Shown one piece after another: positions 45,380 to 54,425 of a stretch of DNA of 64,000 nt. The stretch is from Advenella incenata. Lineage in GTDB: Bacteria; Pseudomonadota; Gammaproteobacteria; Burkholderiales; Burkholderiaceae_B. Each line of letters starts with the position of its first letter. The first letter of the stretch is position 1. Location of the stretch: positions 434,001 to 498,000 of the forward strand of contig NZ_SHKO01000002.1 of assembly GCF_004217095.1 (NCBI RefSeq), read 5' to 3'. Position numbers and translations under genes: made by a program. The notes beneath the pieces were generated by a model. The model saw only the letters and a list, made by a program, of their open reading frames with translations, did not search any database and had not been told where the DNA came from.

Positions 45380-45415
45380 GCCAAAAACAAAAACGCCAAC
45401 CGATAACGGCTGGCG
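45380..45415 (-). terminator. Rho-independent terminator of tRNA-Phe
   Basis: Read on the minus strand, CGCCAGCCG, a 4-nt loop and CGGTTGGCG form a stem (45394-45415, one mismatch) followed by TTTTTGTTTTT. It lies 17 bp past the tRNA 3' end. Confidence 0.85.
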
Positions 45416-45432
45416 TAAGTGCTTGATCTTGA

Positions 45433-45508
45433 TGGTGGCCTGGGGCAGAATCGAACTGCCGACACAAGGATTTTCAATCCTCTGCTCTACCGACTGAGCT
45501 ACCTGGCC
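45433..45508 (-). tRNA. tRNA-Phe (GAA)
   Basis: A 76-nt tRNA with an encoded CCA end. The anticodon GAA lies in the loop UUGAAAA; the D-stem GCUC/GAGC and T-stem GGCAG/CUGCC are perfect. The acceptor stem GGCCAGG/CCAGGCC has an A5-A68 mismatch, which is unusual. The minus-strand promoter has TATTAT about 13 bp before the mature 5' end. It faces away from hemA and has a terminator behind it. Confidence 0.96.
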
Positions 45509-45652
45509 AACAAAGAACGAAATAATACACTAGTTTTTGGCTTGTGTATATATTTTGCAGCCTGCGTGGCATAAATATTTAAAAAGAGCCGCCGGAAGGT
45601 CTATAATCAACCTAATACCAGATCATAAAAGAAAATTCAAGATATTACGGCC

Positions 45653-46927
45653 ATGTCACTTGACGTTCTTACCTTCGGTTTGAATCATCATTCGGCGCCG
45701 GTGTCAGTGCGCGAACGGGTTTCCATGCCCGAACAGCTGCTGCGCCCGGCGCTTGACGGCTTGCGCTCGGCGTTTGGCGCCAGGGTGCAGGAAGCCACGA
45801 TTCTGTCTACCTGTAATCGCACCGAGATCTACTGTGCAGCCCAGCCTGAAGTGGCTGAGCACATCCCCTCATGGTTGGCCGAGTTCAATTCGCTTGAAGC
45901 CAACGAGCTGCGTCCGCACCTGTATCAGTACAACAAGGATCTGGCCGTACGCCACGCCTTTCGTGTTGCCAGCGGGCTCGATTCCATGGTGCTGGGTGAG
46001 CCGCAGATTCTGGGCCAAATGAAAACCGCCGTACGCGCGGCCAGCGACGCCGGGTCCCTGGGCACCTTGCTGCATCAGCTGTTTCAGAAAACCTTTTCGG
46101 TGGCCAAGGAAGTTCGCACGCAAACGGCTATCGGTGCGCAGTCTGTGTCCATGGCTGCGGCCTCGGTTCGGCTGGCCCAGCGGGTGTTTGGTGATCTGTC
46201 CAAAACCAGGGTGTTATTTATTGGTGCCGGTGAGATGATTGAGCTGTGCTCTACCCATTTTGCTGCGCAAAAGCCCTCCTGTATGGTCGTGGCCAACCGC
46301 ACGCGCGAGCGTGCTGAAACGCTTGCTTCGCAGTTTGATGGCAAAACCATGAAACTGGCAGACCTGCCCGAGCGTTTGGCTGAATTTGACATAGTGGTGT
46401 CCTGTACGGCCAGTTCCCTGCCCATATTGGGTCTTGGGCTGGTGCAAAAAGCTTCCAAGGCGCGTCGCCATATGCCCATGGTCATGATCGATCTGGCCGT
46501 GCCGCGCGATATCGAGCCCGAAGTGTCGCAGCTGGATGACGTCTATCTGTACTCGGTCGATGATCTGGGCCGTTATGTGCAACTGGCTAGTGATTCGCGC
46601 CAGGCTGCTGTGGTTCAGGCAGAGGCCATTATCGACAGCCGTGTCCAGAATTTCATGCATTGGATGGACTCGCGCGCGGTGGTGCCGGTTATTCGCAACC
46701 TGAACCAGGGCGCCGATGCCATCGTGCAGGCCGAATTGGACCGGGCTCGCCGCCTGCTGGCCAAGGGTGAAAACGCCGACCAGGTTCTTGAACAGTTTGC
46801 CCGCAGTCTTACCCAGAAGTATCTGCATGCCCCTATGGTCGCGCTCAACCGTAGCCAGGGCGACGATCGTGCTGCGCTCATGGATATGCTGCCTCGTCTC
46901 TTTCCGTATCAGGATTCCAGCCATTAG
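45653..46927 (+). CDS. hemA: Glutamyl-tRNA reductase
   Basis: A 424-residue enzyme reducing glutamyl-tRNA to glutamate-1-semialdehyde with NADPH, the first step of C5 heme synthesis. [15 protein letters not shown] opens it; the catalytic cysteine is C54 in STCNRTEIY; the NADPH fold includes [13 protein letters not shown]; the C-terminal dimerisation helices are present. It heads hemA-prfA-prmC-grxD, a common betaproteobacterial order. HemA is often feedback-regulated by heme through its N-terminus. Confidence 0.97.
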   Translation: MSLDVLTFGLNHHSAPVSVRERVSMPEQLLRPALDGLRSAFGARVQEATILSTCNRTEIYCAAQPEVAEHIPSWLAEFNSLEANELRPHLYQYNKDLAVRHAFRVASGLDSMVLGEPQILGQMKTAVRAASDAGSLGTLLHQLFQKTFSVAKEVRTQTAIGAQSVSMAAASVRLAQRVFGDLSKTRVLFIGAGEMIELCSTHFAAQKPSCMVVANRTRERAETLASQFDGKTMKLADLPERLAEFDIVVSCTASSLPILGLGLVQKASKARRHMPMVMIDLAVPRDIEPEVSQLDDVYLYSVDDLGRYVQLASDSRQAAVVQAEAIIDSRVQNFMHWMDSRAVVPVIRNLNQGADAIVQAELDRARRLLAKGENADQVLEQFARSLTQKYLHAPMVALNRSQGDDRAALMDMLPRLFPYQDSSH

Positions 46928-47013
46928 CGGTGCTCTGGCCCGCTATCATTGGCGGCGGCGCTAAGCTGGCGTCGCCCTTTTCCTGAACACGCCGTTTTCT
47001 TCCAATATTCGTT

Positions 47014-48099
47014 ATGAAATCATCAATGCGCTCCCGTCTGGAGCAAATCTCGCATCGCCTGATTGAGGTGGACGCACTGCTTGCCGAACCCGATGCCGCC
47101 AACGATATGGACCGGTTTCGCAAGTTGTCGCGTGAGCGCGCGGAAATTGATCCGGTGGTAATGCTGTTTCGCAGCTACGAGTCAACCGAAGCCGATCTGC
47201 AGGCCGCGATGGACATGTCCTCGGATCCGGAACTGCGCGAAATGGCCGAGGAAGAGCTGAAACTGGCCAAAGCGCGCCTGGAAGAGCTGCAAGAGCAATT
47301 GCAGGTGCAATTGCTGCCGCGGGATCCCGACGATGGCCGCAGCGTTTTTCTGGAAGTGCGGGCCGGTACCGGCGGCGATGAAAGCGCTATTTTCAGCGGC
47401 GACCTGTTTCGCATGTACAGCCGCTATGCCGAGCAGAAAGGCTGGAAAGTAGAAGTGATTTCCGAGAACGAATCGGAAATGGGCGGTTATCGCGAGATTA
47501 TTGCGCGGGTCGATGGCGATGGGGTGTATGGAAGACTGAAGTACGAGTCCGGCGCGCATCGTGTGCAACGGGTGCCCGAAACCGAATCGCAGGGCCGGGT
47601 GCATACCTCGGCCTGCACGGTCGCCGTTTTGCCCGAGGCCGATGAAATATCGGAAGTGGCGCTGAACCCGGCCGATCTGCGCATCGACACGTACCGGGCC
47701 AGCGGTGCGGGCGGTCAGCATATCAATAAAACCGATTCGGCTGTGCGCATTACGCATATTCCAACCGGCATCGTTGCCGAGTGTCAGGACGACCGTTCAC
47801 AACACAAGAACAAAGCGCGTGCCATGAGTGTGCTGGCGGCCCGCATCAATGATATTGAACGCCAGAAGCAGCAGCAGAAAGAAGCGGCTGAACGCAAGAG
47901 CCTGGTGGGAACGGGTGACCGTTCCGAGCGCATCCGCACTTACAATTATCCCCAGGGCCGGGTCACGGATCACCGAATCAACCTGACTTTGTATAAACTG
48001 GCACAAATCATGGAAGGCTCGCTGGACGAGCTGACGGGTGCACTCATTGCAGAAAGACAGGCCGAGCTGCTGGCAGCCCTGGGTGACGACTCTCTGTAA
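47014..48099 (+). CDS. prfA: Peptide chain release factor 1
   Basis: A 361-residue RF1 that terminates at UAG and UAA. The stop-codon tripeptide is P-E-T in RVPETESQG (PxT), and the catalytic GGQ is in [12 protein letters not shown] coiled-coil domain 1 covers about residues 1-100. The start [11 protein letters not shown] matches family N-termini although no strong ribosome binding site precedes it. It lies 86 bp after hemA; the next gene encodes the methylase of its GGQ glutamine. Confidence 0.97.
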   Translation: MKSSMRSRLEQISHRLIEVDALLAEPDAANDMDRFRKLSRERAEIDPVVMLFRSYESTEADLQAAMDMSSDPELREMAEEELKLAKARLEELQEQLQVQLLPRDPDDGRSVFLEVRAGTGGDESAIFSGDLFRMYSRYAEQKGWKVEVISENESEMGGYREIIARVDGDGVYGRLKYESGAHRVQRVPETESQGRVHTSACTVAVLPEADEISEVALNPADLRIDTYRASGAGGQHINKTDSAVRITHIPTGIVAECQDDRSQHKNKARAMSVLAARINDIERQKQQQKEAAERKSLVGTGDRSERIRTYNYPQGRVTDHRINLTLYKLAQIMEGSLDELTGALIAERQAELLAALGDDSL

Positions 48100-48171
48100 G
48101 CATCTTGCAATATTGAATATCGATTACATCATTCGGCCGGCGCGATACCGGCAGTAGTAGAAGGAGCAGGA

Positions 48172-48999
48172 ATGGCGCTGGCCATCACGATTGAATCTTT
48201 GACGCGAACCAGTGGCCTTCCGCCACTTGAGACCCGGATGCTGATTGGTCGCACGCTGGGCGTCTCGCGTTCCTGGATGATTGCACACGACCGTGATCCC
48301 TTGAGCAATGAGCAGGTTGTACAGATTCGCGCCCTGATCGAACGGCGCGTAAGCGGAGAGCCCATGGCCTATATCATGGGCGAGCGCGAATTCATGGGCC
48401 TGACATTTGAGACGTCTGCTGCGGCGCTCATTCCCCGTCCGGAAACGGAGCTGCTGGTAGAAACCGCGATCGATTATGTGCGCGAACACCCCAGGGCCAA
48501 TGTGCTGGACCTGGGCACCGGAACAGGCGTCATTGCCGTATCCATCGCTCGGTTCTGCCCTGGCGCGTTGGTGCTGGCAACAGATAAGAGCCCCGATGCC
48601 CTGGCGCTGGCGCGACGCAATGCGGAAAAACATCGTACCGCGCACGTGCGTTTTCTGGAAAGCGACTGGTTTGATGGTATTCCACAACAGGCTTTCGATC
48701 TGATCGTGTCCAACCCGCCTTATATACGGCGTCATGATCCCCATTTGCAGCAGGGTGATCTGCGTTTTGAGCCGCCCATGGCGCTGACTGATTACTCCGA
48801 CGGGTTTGCTGCCATCCGGCGCATTATCGCCGGCGCCCGGGCTTACCTGTCAAATGGAGGCTGGATGTGGATTGAGCACGGATGGGATCAGGCCGAGCAC
48901 GTTCGCTATATGCTGGGCAAGGTTGGCTTCAAAAATATTGAATCTCGCAATGATTTATCCGGTATTGAGCGCATTTCCGGTGGTTGCTTTACTATTTAG
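48172..48999 (+). CDS. prmC: Release factor glutamine methyltransferase
   Basis: A 275-residue SAM-dependent enzyme that methylates the GGQ glutamine of release factors. An N-terminal helical domain (1-75) binds the factor; the SAM site is VLDLGTGTGVIAVS; the catalytic NPPY is in IVSNPPYIRRHDPHL near 181-184. AAGGAG lies upstream. It follows prfA by 72 bp, and grxD follows. Confidence 0.96.
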   Translation: MALAITIESLTRTSGLPPLETRMLIGRTLGVSRSWMIAHDRDPLSNEQVVQIRALIERRVSGEPMAYIMGEREFMGLTFETSAAALIPRPETELLVETAIDYVREHPRANVLDLGTGTGVIAVSIARFCPGALVLATDKSPDALALARRNAEKHRTAHVRFLESDWFDGIPQQAFDLIVSNPPYIRRHDPHLQQGDLRFEPPMALTDYSDGFAAIRRIIAGARAYLSNGGWMWIEHGWDQAEHVRYMLGKVGFKNIESRNDLSGIERISGGCFTI

Positions 49000-49069
49000 C
49001 GTTAAACTCTTTTGAGAGATGGCCAGATGATGGAACTGGTTTCTTTCAATGCTGACACAGGTGAATACA

Positions 49070-49393
49070 ATGAGCGAAGTAGAGAATTTTATCCGAGAGA
49101 CCGTTAAAGAACACCCCGTTGTGTTGTTTATGAAGGGCACGGCTCAGTTTCCACAATGCGGCTTCTCTGGCAAGACCATCCAGATTCTGCGTGAATCAGG
49201 TGTAAAAAAACTGGTTACTATTAATGTGCTGGACGACCAGGAAGTGCGTGAAGGCATCAAGCGGTTTTCGAACTGGCCTACTATCCCTCAGCTTTATGTT
49301 AAGGGTGAGTTCATTGGCGGTTCGGATATCGTGAGCGAAATGCACGCAAGCGGCGAGCTCAAATCTGTGCTGCAGCAGGCTGGCGCGTTCTAA
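49070..49393 (+). CDS. grxD: Monothiol glutaredoxin 4
   Basis: A 107-residue CGFS-type glutaredoxin; the active cysteine is C30 in FPQCGFSGK. It carries [2Fe-2S] clusters and trafficks them with BolA-like proteins. [18 protein letters not shown] supplies the glutathione site. The ATG at 49070 has AGGTGA upstream; an in-frame ATG at 49049 would add seven residues. Confidence 0.96.
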   Translation: MSEVENFIRETVKEHPVVLFMKGTAQFPQCGFSGKTIQILRESGVKKLVTINVLDDQEVREGIKRFSNWPTIPQLYVKGEFIGGSDIVSEMHASGELKSVLQQAGAF

Positions 49394-49411
49394 TCCTGAA
49401 TGCGGACGCAG

Positions 49412-50206
49412 TCAGGGCAGGCGTTTTGCCTGCGCAGGGCTGTTCTCTACCGGCGCCACGAGCTGTTGCGCCCGTACCGCTTTGACTGCCATCAATCCAT
49501 AATGGGTGCATACCAGGATTGAAAATACGGGCATGACAAAGCCGGCAAACGGGATCAGGGCAATGGCTGCGCAGATCAGCCCGATCAGCCAGAAACCACG
49601 ACTGTAATGGCGGAGCACATAGACCCGTTCTTCAAGGGTCGCATGTTCGACAATGGCGTCAAGCCGGGTCATGTGCGAGAACGCATACGCGCCCCAGAAT
49701 AACGATAGCGCGATCCCCGCAAAGGGAATCAGCCAGAGCGGCAATGTAATTAGCCAGCCGACCACGAAAATCGTACTCACCTTGACCGTATTGGCCAGGC
49801 TGGTTACCGTGGCATTTTCGCCTTTTTTCTGGACATCCGGGTAGCTTCCATCGCCGATCACTTTCAATGCCAACGGCATGACCAGAATGGCTGCGGCCGC
49901 CAGTCCCGCGATGCCGCTGACCGCGAGCAGGGCGACAAAGGTCAGCACACCGGTGAGCCAGTCGCTCATGGTGACAAATCCCCAGCCAGACAGTCGCGTT
50001 GATACTGACTGGAACCAGCCCCAGTGCATGGCGGTATTGTCCAGCCAGTTATCCAGGGGCCCCCAGGCGAACACCAGCAGTATCACAGCTGTGATCAGGG
50101 CGATGACAAACGGCAATACAACAGCAAACAGCATGGAAGGGCGCATTTGCGTGGCGAGTCCTTTGCTGAACGCGGCGGCGACACTGACATAGGGCGGTTG
50201 TTTCAT
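49412..50206 (-). CDS. EI24-domain membrane protein
   Basis: A 264-residue inner-membrane protein of the EI24/CysZ-like family with about six hydrophobic segments (first at about 22-48, VLPFVIALITAVILLVFAWG). The stretch WLITLPLWLIPFAGIALSLFWGAYAF is family-typical. CysZ transports sulfate, but CysZ-specific context (cysK) is absent, so the substrate is open. It converges on grxD with an 18-bp gap and lies downstream of queF (30 bp). Confidence 0.82.
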   Translation of the reverse strand: MKQPPYVSVAAAFSKGLATQMRPSMLFAVVLPFVIALITAVILLVFAWGPLDNWLDNTAMHWGWFQSVSTRLSGWGFVTMSDWLTGVLTFVALLAVSGIAGLAAAAILVMPLALKVIGDGSYPDVQKKGENATVTSLANTVKVSTIFVVGWLITLPLWLIPFAGIALSLFWGAYAFSHMTRLDAIVEHATLEERVYVLRHYSRGFWLIGLICAAIALIPFAGFVMPVFSILVCTHYGLMAVKAVRAQQLVAPVENSPAQAKRLP

Positions 50207-50236
50207 GGGTACGACCAGCTTTTGTGAGAACTGAGA

Positions 50237-51067
50237 TTATTGACGCGCATTGCGGGCATCAGCCGGGATGAAATCCGGCTGCGTACTGCGCCAGGGGTTG
50301 ATATCCAGGCCGCCACGCCGAGTATAGCGGGCATAGACGGTCAGGGCCTCTGGCGCGCAGGTATGCATGATATCGCAAAAAATCTGCTCTGCGCATTGTT
50401 CATGAAACCCGTTATGTCCCCGATAGGAAACAATATACTTCAGGAGCGAGGCATGATCGATGGCAGCGCCGGTATATTCGATTTGCAGACTGCCCCAGTC
50501 CGGCTGACCGGTGACGGGACAGTTGGATTTGAGCAGATTCGTGCGCAGCGTCTCGTGTCTGGATTGCGTGGCATCAGCCTGCAGCAATCCGGCGTCAGGC
50601 ATGTAAGCCGAGACGTCGATGTCCAGGGTGTCAAGCAGGGTCCCTTCAAGCTCGCCCAGTGTCTGGATCGCAAAATCTGCCGGAGTAAACAGCGTGACGC
50701 CGACCGGGGCGCCGGCGGCGGCGCTCAGATCCTGCTGCATGCGGGCAAGGACGGCATCGCCGTCGGGCATGGCGGTCTGGTTGAATGAGTTCAGATACAG
50801 CTTGAACGACTTGGATTCGATAATGTGCGTACTGCTGGCAGGAAAGAAAAAACGCGCGAGGGCCACTTGCGGTTTGCCTTTGGGATCCAGCCAGGACAGT
50901 TCGTAGGCATTCCAGATATCGGCGCCGTGCCAGGCCGGGTGCGGCTGCAGGCTAAGGTGCGCACGCCCGGCATCACGGGCAATGGGAAACAGCAACGACG
51001 GATCATAGTGTTCGGGATACTGGGTTTCTTTTCCCAGCGGTGCATGCAGCAAAGTGGAGTCTGACAT
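50237..51067 (-). CDS. queF: NADPH-dependent 7-cyano-7-deazaguanine reductase
   Basis: A 276-residue QueF of the long two-domain type, reducing preQ0 to preQ1 for queuosine. The catalytic cysteine is C183 in LKSNCPVTGQPDW, with D190 nearby; the QueF motif ESKSFKLYLNSFNQT is at about 84-98. The start at 51067 has TGAGG upstream. It lies 8 bp after ttcA, so two tRNA modification genes share an operon. Confidence 0.95.
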   Translation of the reverse strand: MSDSTLLHAPLGKETQYPEHYDPSLLFPIARDAGRAHLSLQPHPAWHGADIWNAYELSWLDPKGKPQVALARFFFPASSTHIIESKSFKLYLNSFNQTAMPDGDAVLARMQQDLSAAAGAPVGVTLFTPADFAIQTLGELEGTLLDTLDIDVSAYMPDAGLLQADATQSRHETLRTNLLKSNCPVTGQPDWGSLQIEYTGAAIDHASLLKYIVSYRGHNGFHEQCAEQIFCDIMHTCAPEALTVYARYTRRGGLDINPWRSTQPDFIPADARNARQ

Positions 51068-51075
51068 GGAATGCC

Positions 51076-52107
51076 TCACAGTGATTGAATGCGGATCGTG
51101 CGTGCGCGCGCTGGATTCCCGGAAGTGAGCTTGCCTGCCGCCTGTGTGTTGGCGCTGTGGGTGGATGGCTGGCGATGACGATTGTCATGATCGTCATCCG
51201 CTTGCGCAAAGCCAGTGTCCACGGTTGTGTCGGCGGCATCGGCAAAGGTGTCGGCGTCGAAGGCTTTGTCGCCGTTTTCGTCGGCAACACCGGTCGGTCG
51301 CAGGCCGGCAAAGTCAAACAGATTGCGGTCCATCAGGTGCGATGGCGTAATTGCCGACAGAGCCTTGAAGGTGTTCCATACTTTCTTGGGGCTTTCCTTT
51401 TCCCATGCGGCAATCATGCGACCCACTTCCTGGCGTTTCAGGTTTTCCTGGGAACCACAAAGATTACAGGGAATGATGGGGAACTGCTTGAGTTCGGAGT
51501 AGGCGATCAGGTCCTTTTCCGCGATATAGGCCAGCGGACGGATCACGGTATGCCGGCCGTCATCGGAAACCAGCTTCGGCGGCATGGACTTGAGTTTTGC
51601 CGCATAAAACAGGTTCAGGAAAAAGGTTGCCAGAATATCATCGCGGTGGTGGCCTAGCGCAATCTTGGTGGCGCCCAGTTCGGCGGCGACACGATACAGA
51701 ATGCCGCGGCGCAGGCGGGAGCACAGCGAACAGGTTGTCTTGCCTTCCGGAATCAGGCGTTTGACAATCGAATAGGTATCCTGATTTTCGATATGAAACG
51801 GTACACCCAGTTCGGTGAGATAGTCGGGCAGGACATGTGCAGGAAAGCCGGGCTGCTTCTGGTCCAGATTCACCGCGATAATATCGAAATGAATGGGCGC
51901 GCGTTTTTGCAGGGCCAGCAGGATATCCAGCATGCTGTACGAGTCTTTGCCGCCTGAGAGGCAGACCATCACTTTGTCGCCGTCTTCTATCATGTTGTAG
52001 TCGACGATAGCGGTGCCGGCCTCACGCATGATGCGTTTGGTCAGCTTGTTGTCGTGCTGGCGCTGTTTCTGGGCAGCCTGATGGCTGGAAGGGGCAACAG
52101 AAGTCAT
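51076..52107 (-). CDS. ttcA: tRNA-cytidine(32) 2-sulfurtransferase
   Basis: A 343-residue TtcA that thiolates C32 of some tRNAs. The PP-loop is SGGKDS at 51-56. Cysteine pairs C126/C129 (CSLC) and C214/C217 (CNLC) match the cluster-binding pattern. The core ends near residue 272; a further tail of about 70 residues, acidic then Ser/Thr/His rich, has no domain and is longer than in E. coli TtcA. It lies between folB (45 bp upstream) and queF. Confidence 0.95.
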   Translation of the reverse strand: MTSVAPSSHQAAQKQRQHDNKLTKRIMREAGTAIVDYNMIEDGDKVMVCLSGGKDSYSMLDILLALQKRAPIHFDIIAVNLDQKQPGFPAHVLPDYLTELGVPFHIENQDTYSIVKRLIPEGKTTCSLCSRLRRGILYRVAAELGATKIALGHHRDDILATFFLNLFYAAKLKSMPPKLVSDDGRHTVIRPLAYIAEKDLIAYSELKQFPIIPCNLCGSQENLKRQEVGRMIAAWEKESPKKVWNTFKALSAITPSHLMDRNLFDFAGLRPTGVADENGDKAFDADTFADAADTTVDTGFAQADDDHDNRHRQPSTHSANTQAAGKLTSGNPARARTIRIQSL

Positions 52108-52152
52108 GATGGTGACGTATTCATGTCCAAAATAGGAAAGGTCCGCGCGTCG

Positions 52153-52512
52153 CTAGCGGGTCGCTTCAACTTCAATGCCAACGGCGGCGCAATCGGAGAA
52201 AGCCAGGGGCTTGCCGATACGCAGGCGTACGCGGAAAACCTCGGGAAAATCATTCAAAATGCGCTGTATAACCATGTCGCCCAGCGTTTCCACCAGATGA
52301 ACATGCGCGCGCGTGCATTCTTCAATAATCGCTTCGCGCAGCTTGCGGTAGTCCAGCACGCTGCGAATATCATGATCATTGACCTGCTGGTTAACTTGCA
52401 TGTCGATATCGGCATCAATATGCAGGGGTTGGGTGGCGCGCAGTTCGTGCTCCAGGATGCCAATGCGGGCATCCAGCGCGAGCCGGGTGAAAAAAATACG
52501 GCGAGTGGTCAT
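52153..52512 (-). CDS. folB: Dihydroneopterin aldolase
   Basis: A 119-residue FolB-fold protein cleaving 7,8-dihydroneopterin to 6-hydroxymethyl-dihydropterin in folate synthesis. LDARIGILEHELRATQPLHIDADI holds the conserved glutamate; ETLGDMVIQRIL and RVRLRIGKP are typical. It is the first gene of folB-ttcA-queF-EI24 on the minus strand and is divergent from an FAD reductase gene. Confidence 0.9.
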   Translation of the reverse strand: MTTRRIFFTRLALDARIGILEHELRATQPLHIDADIDMQVNQQVNDHDIRSVLDYRKLREAIIEECTRAHVHLVETLGDMVIQRILNDFPEVFRVRLRIGKPLAFSDCAAVGIEVEATR

Positions 52513-52621
52513 GTGAAATCGGTCAAAGAGGCACCGGAAAAGTCCGGTTTTTATTCAGGATGCTATTGTAGTGTTTTAGGGTAGCAGCCGGGGGTACAAT
52601 ACGCTTTGTTTAGATAAATTC

Positions 52622-53557
52622 ATGATTAAACGAGGATTTTTCCTAAAAATGCAGCAGGCTGTCTATGATGCCATTGTGATTGGCGCAGGCCCGGCGGGTG
52701 CGTCCTGTGCGGTGTGGCTGGCCCATATGGGGTTTTCTCCCCTGATTATCGAGTCCAACGGACGCGCCGGCGGTTTAAGCGCCAGCAATCCGTTCGAGGA
52801 TACCTGGAATGTGACGGCGCCCGGATTGACCGGCGAAGAGGTGGCCGCCAGAATCAAACTGAGCCTGGATAGCGCCCGCGTGCCGGTGCTGCTCAATTCA
52901 CACGTTACCCGTATCGAACGCGAGCAGGCGGGCCAGGGCGGCCAGGCGCATTTCAAGGTGTACTTCGGTGCAGACCTGCCGTTGCTCGCACGCTTTGTCG
53001 TTATTGCAAGTGGGGTAGAGCCCAGGAAGCCGCCGGAGTGGGAGCGTGAGCACTATGATGACGTTCTTGTTGGCCCCGGCAAGCATGTGGCCAATTATGA
53101 ATTTGCCCTCAAGGATGTGGCCATTCTGGGCGGGGGCGATAATGCCTTTGAAAACGCCCTGTTTCTGAAAGAACGAGGCGCCAAGTCTGTGCATATCTAT
53201 GCGCGTACGCTACGGTGCCAGCGCCACTGGATGAAGTTTCTCAATGAATCGGACATCACCACCGGCGCCTACACCTTTGACCCGGCCACCCGTCAGGTTA
53301 ATGACCGAACCTACGATGCTGTGCTGGTGCTTTACGGTTTTCGCGCCCGCTTGCAGGGCATGCAGGATCTTGGGCTCGATTGTGATGAACTCGGTTATGT
53401 GCGTACCGATTTTAAAACGACGCAAACCAATCTGCCGGGCATTTACGCGATTGGCGAAGTCACGCACCGGCAGCATCCTTGCGTGGTGACATCGATGGCA
53501 GATGGCGTGGTGGCGGCAAAGGCGATTCAGAAGCAGCTGGAGCAAGGCGTCGCCTGA
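52622..53557 (+). CDS. FAD/NAD(P)H-dependent oxidoreductase (thioredoxin-reductase-like fold)
   Basis: A 311-residue two-dinucleotide-domain flavoprotein. FAD site IVIGAGPAGASCAVWL; NAD(P) site VAILGGGDNAFENALFL at about residues 163-180; the C-terminal GIYAIGEVTHRQHPCVVTSMADG is the second FAD motif. It lacks the CxxC of thioredoxin reductase, so it resembles ferredoxin/flavodoxin-NADP reductases of this fold. An ATG at 52649 is an alternative start. Its last 98 bp overlap the convergent btuF gene. Confidence 0.84.
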   Translation: MIKRGFFLKMQQAVYDAIVIGAGPAGASCAVWLAHMGFSPLIIESNGRAGGLSASNPFEDTWNVTAPGLTGEEVAARIKLSLDSARVPVLLNSHVTRIEREQAGQGGQAHFKVYFGADLPLLARFVVIASGVEPRKPPEWEREHYDDVLVGPGKHVANYEFALKDVAILGGGDNAFENALFLKERGAKSVHIYARTLRCQRHWMKFLNESDITTGAYTFDPATRQVNDRTYDAVLVLYGFRARLQGMQDLGLDCDELGYVRTDFKTTQTNLPGIYAIGEVTHRQHPCVVTSMADGVVAAKAIQKQLEQGVA

Positions 53558-54422
53558 TCCGGTCAATATCGCCGCACAACTCGGGCAGTTTGCGGATCAG
53601 CCTTTCGGCAGGGCGAAAGACAATATCCGGATCCATGCCCAACAGTTGATCGGGCTGTAGCGGCAAGCCCATTGAAGAAAAATAGCGGCCAAGGATGTTG
53701 CTTTGCCTGCTGATGTTTTTTGCGCCAAAGAGCACCGCCTGCGGCTGCGCAAATAGCAGTTGTTCCTTGCTGACAATCGGCGCAGGCGCTGACAAGGTTG
53801 CAAAGGCCGATTCGGCGCCGCAGGCGTGCAGGGCATCAATAACGAATGAACCCGCGCCCAGCGTATAGAGCGGCTCCTGGCTGACCAGAATGAAGGTTTT
53901 GATCTTCGCCGCGTTTTGGTAGCGCTGGCGCGTGGATCTCAGGATTTCCCGCAGTTCCCGCGCAGTGGCGTCGGCAGCGGCCTGGGTGCCGAACAGCGCG
54001 CCCAGTTCCCCAATATCGTCAATGATACGATCCAGGCTCGCAGGCGCCTGATAATGCACGGGTATATTCAGTTTGCGCAGGGCCGGGTACAGGTCCTTGC
54101 TATTCTTATAACCCCAGGCCAGAATCATATCCGGCCCAAGAAGCGCGATCCGTTCTACGTTGGGGGTAACGCCACTACCCACTTTCGGCAAGGTGCCGAC
54201 AGCGGGCGGGTAGTTGCTGTGTTCGGACACGCCCAGCAAATGGTCGCCGGCACCCGCAGCATAGACAAGTTCTGTCAGGTGTGGCGATAAGCTGACGGCT
54301 TTTTTTTCTGTTGCCTTTATCGCAGGCGCTGCAAGCACGAACGAGCATGAGAGTGCCGCAAGCATTGTTCCTTTTATTGCAACTGTCATGGACAGAAAAG
54401 AGGGGTGCTTGCGGCAGGGCAT
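53460..54422 (-). CDS. btuF: Cobalamin-binding periplasmic protein
   Basis: A 320-residue periplasmic binding protein of the BtuF type, carrying B12 to BtuCD. A signal peptide ends near AAPAIKA (about residue 36). VSLSPHLTELVYAAGAGDHLLGVSE and GWGYKN-like AWGYKNSKD follow, with a C-terminal helical tail. It starts 3 bp after btuB (or at an ATG at 54389) and shares its riboswitch-controlled transcript. The last about 32 codons overlap the convergent FAD reductase gene; that tail (Pro/Ser/Arg-rich) is beyond the conserved domain. Confidence 0.85.
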   Translation of the reverse strand: MPCRKHPSFLSMTVAIKGTMLAALSCSFVLAAPAIKATEKKAVSLSPHLTELVYAAGAGDHLLGVSEHSNYPPAVGTLPKVGSGVTPNVERIALLGPDMILAWGYKNSKDLYPALRKLNIPVHYQAPASLDRIIDDIGELGALFGTQAAADATARELREILRSTRQRYQNAAKIKTFILVSQEPLYTLGAGSFVIDALHACGAESAFATLSAPAPIVSKEQLLFAQPQAVLFGAKNISRQSNILGRYFSSMGLPLQPDQLLGMDPDIVFRPAERLIRKLPELCGDIDRIRRRLAPAASESPLPPPRHLPSMSPRKDAAGA

Positions 54423-54425
54423 GGT

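Noticed and set aside
45192-45497. A 101-codon frame ending inside tRNA-Phe
   Set aside because: It reads antisense through the tRNA and its terminator; the ending WGRIELPTQGFSILCSTD is a familiar artefact of reading tRNA genes.
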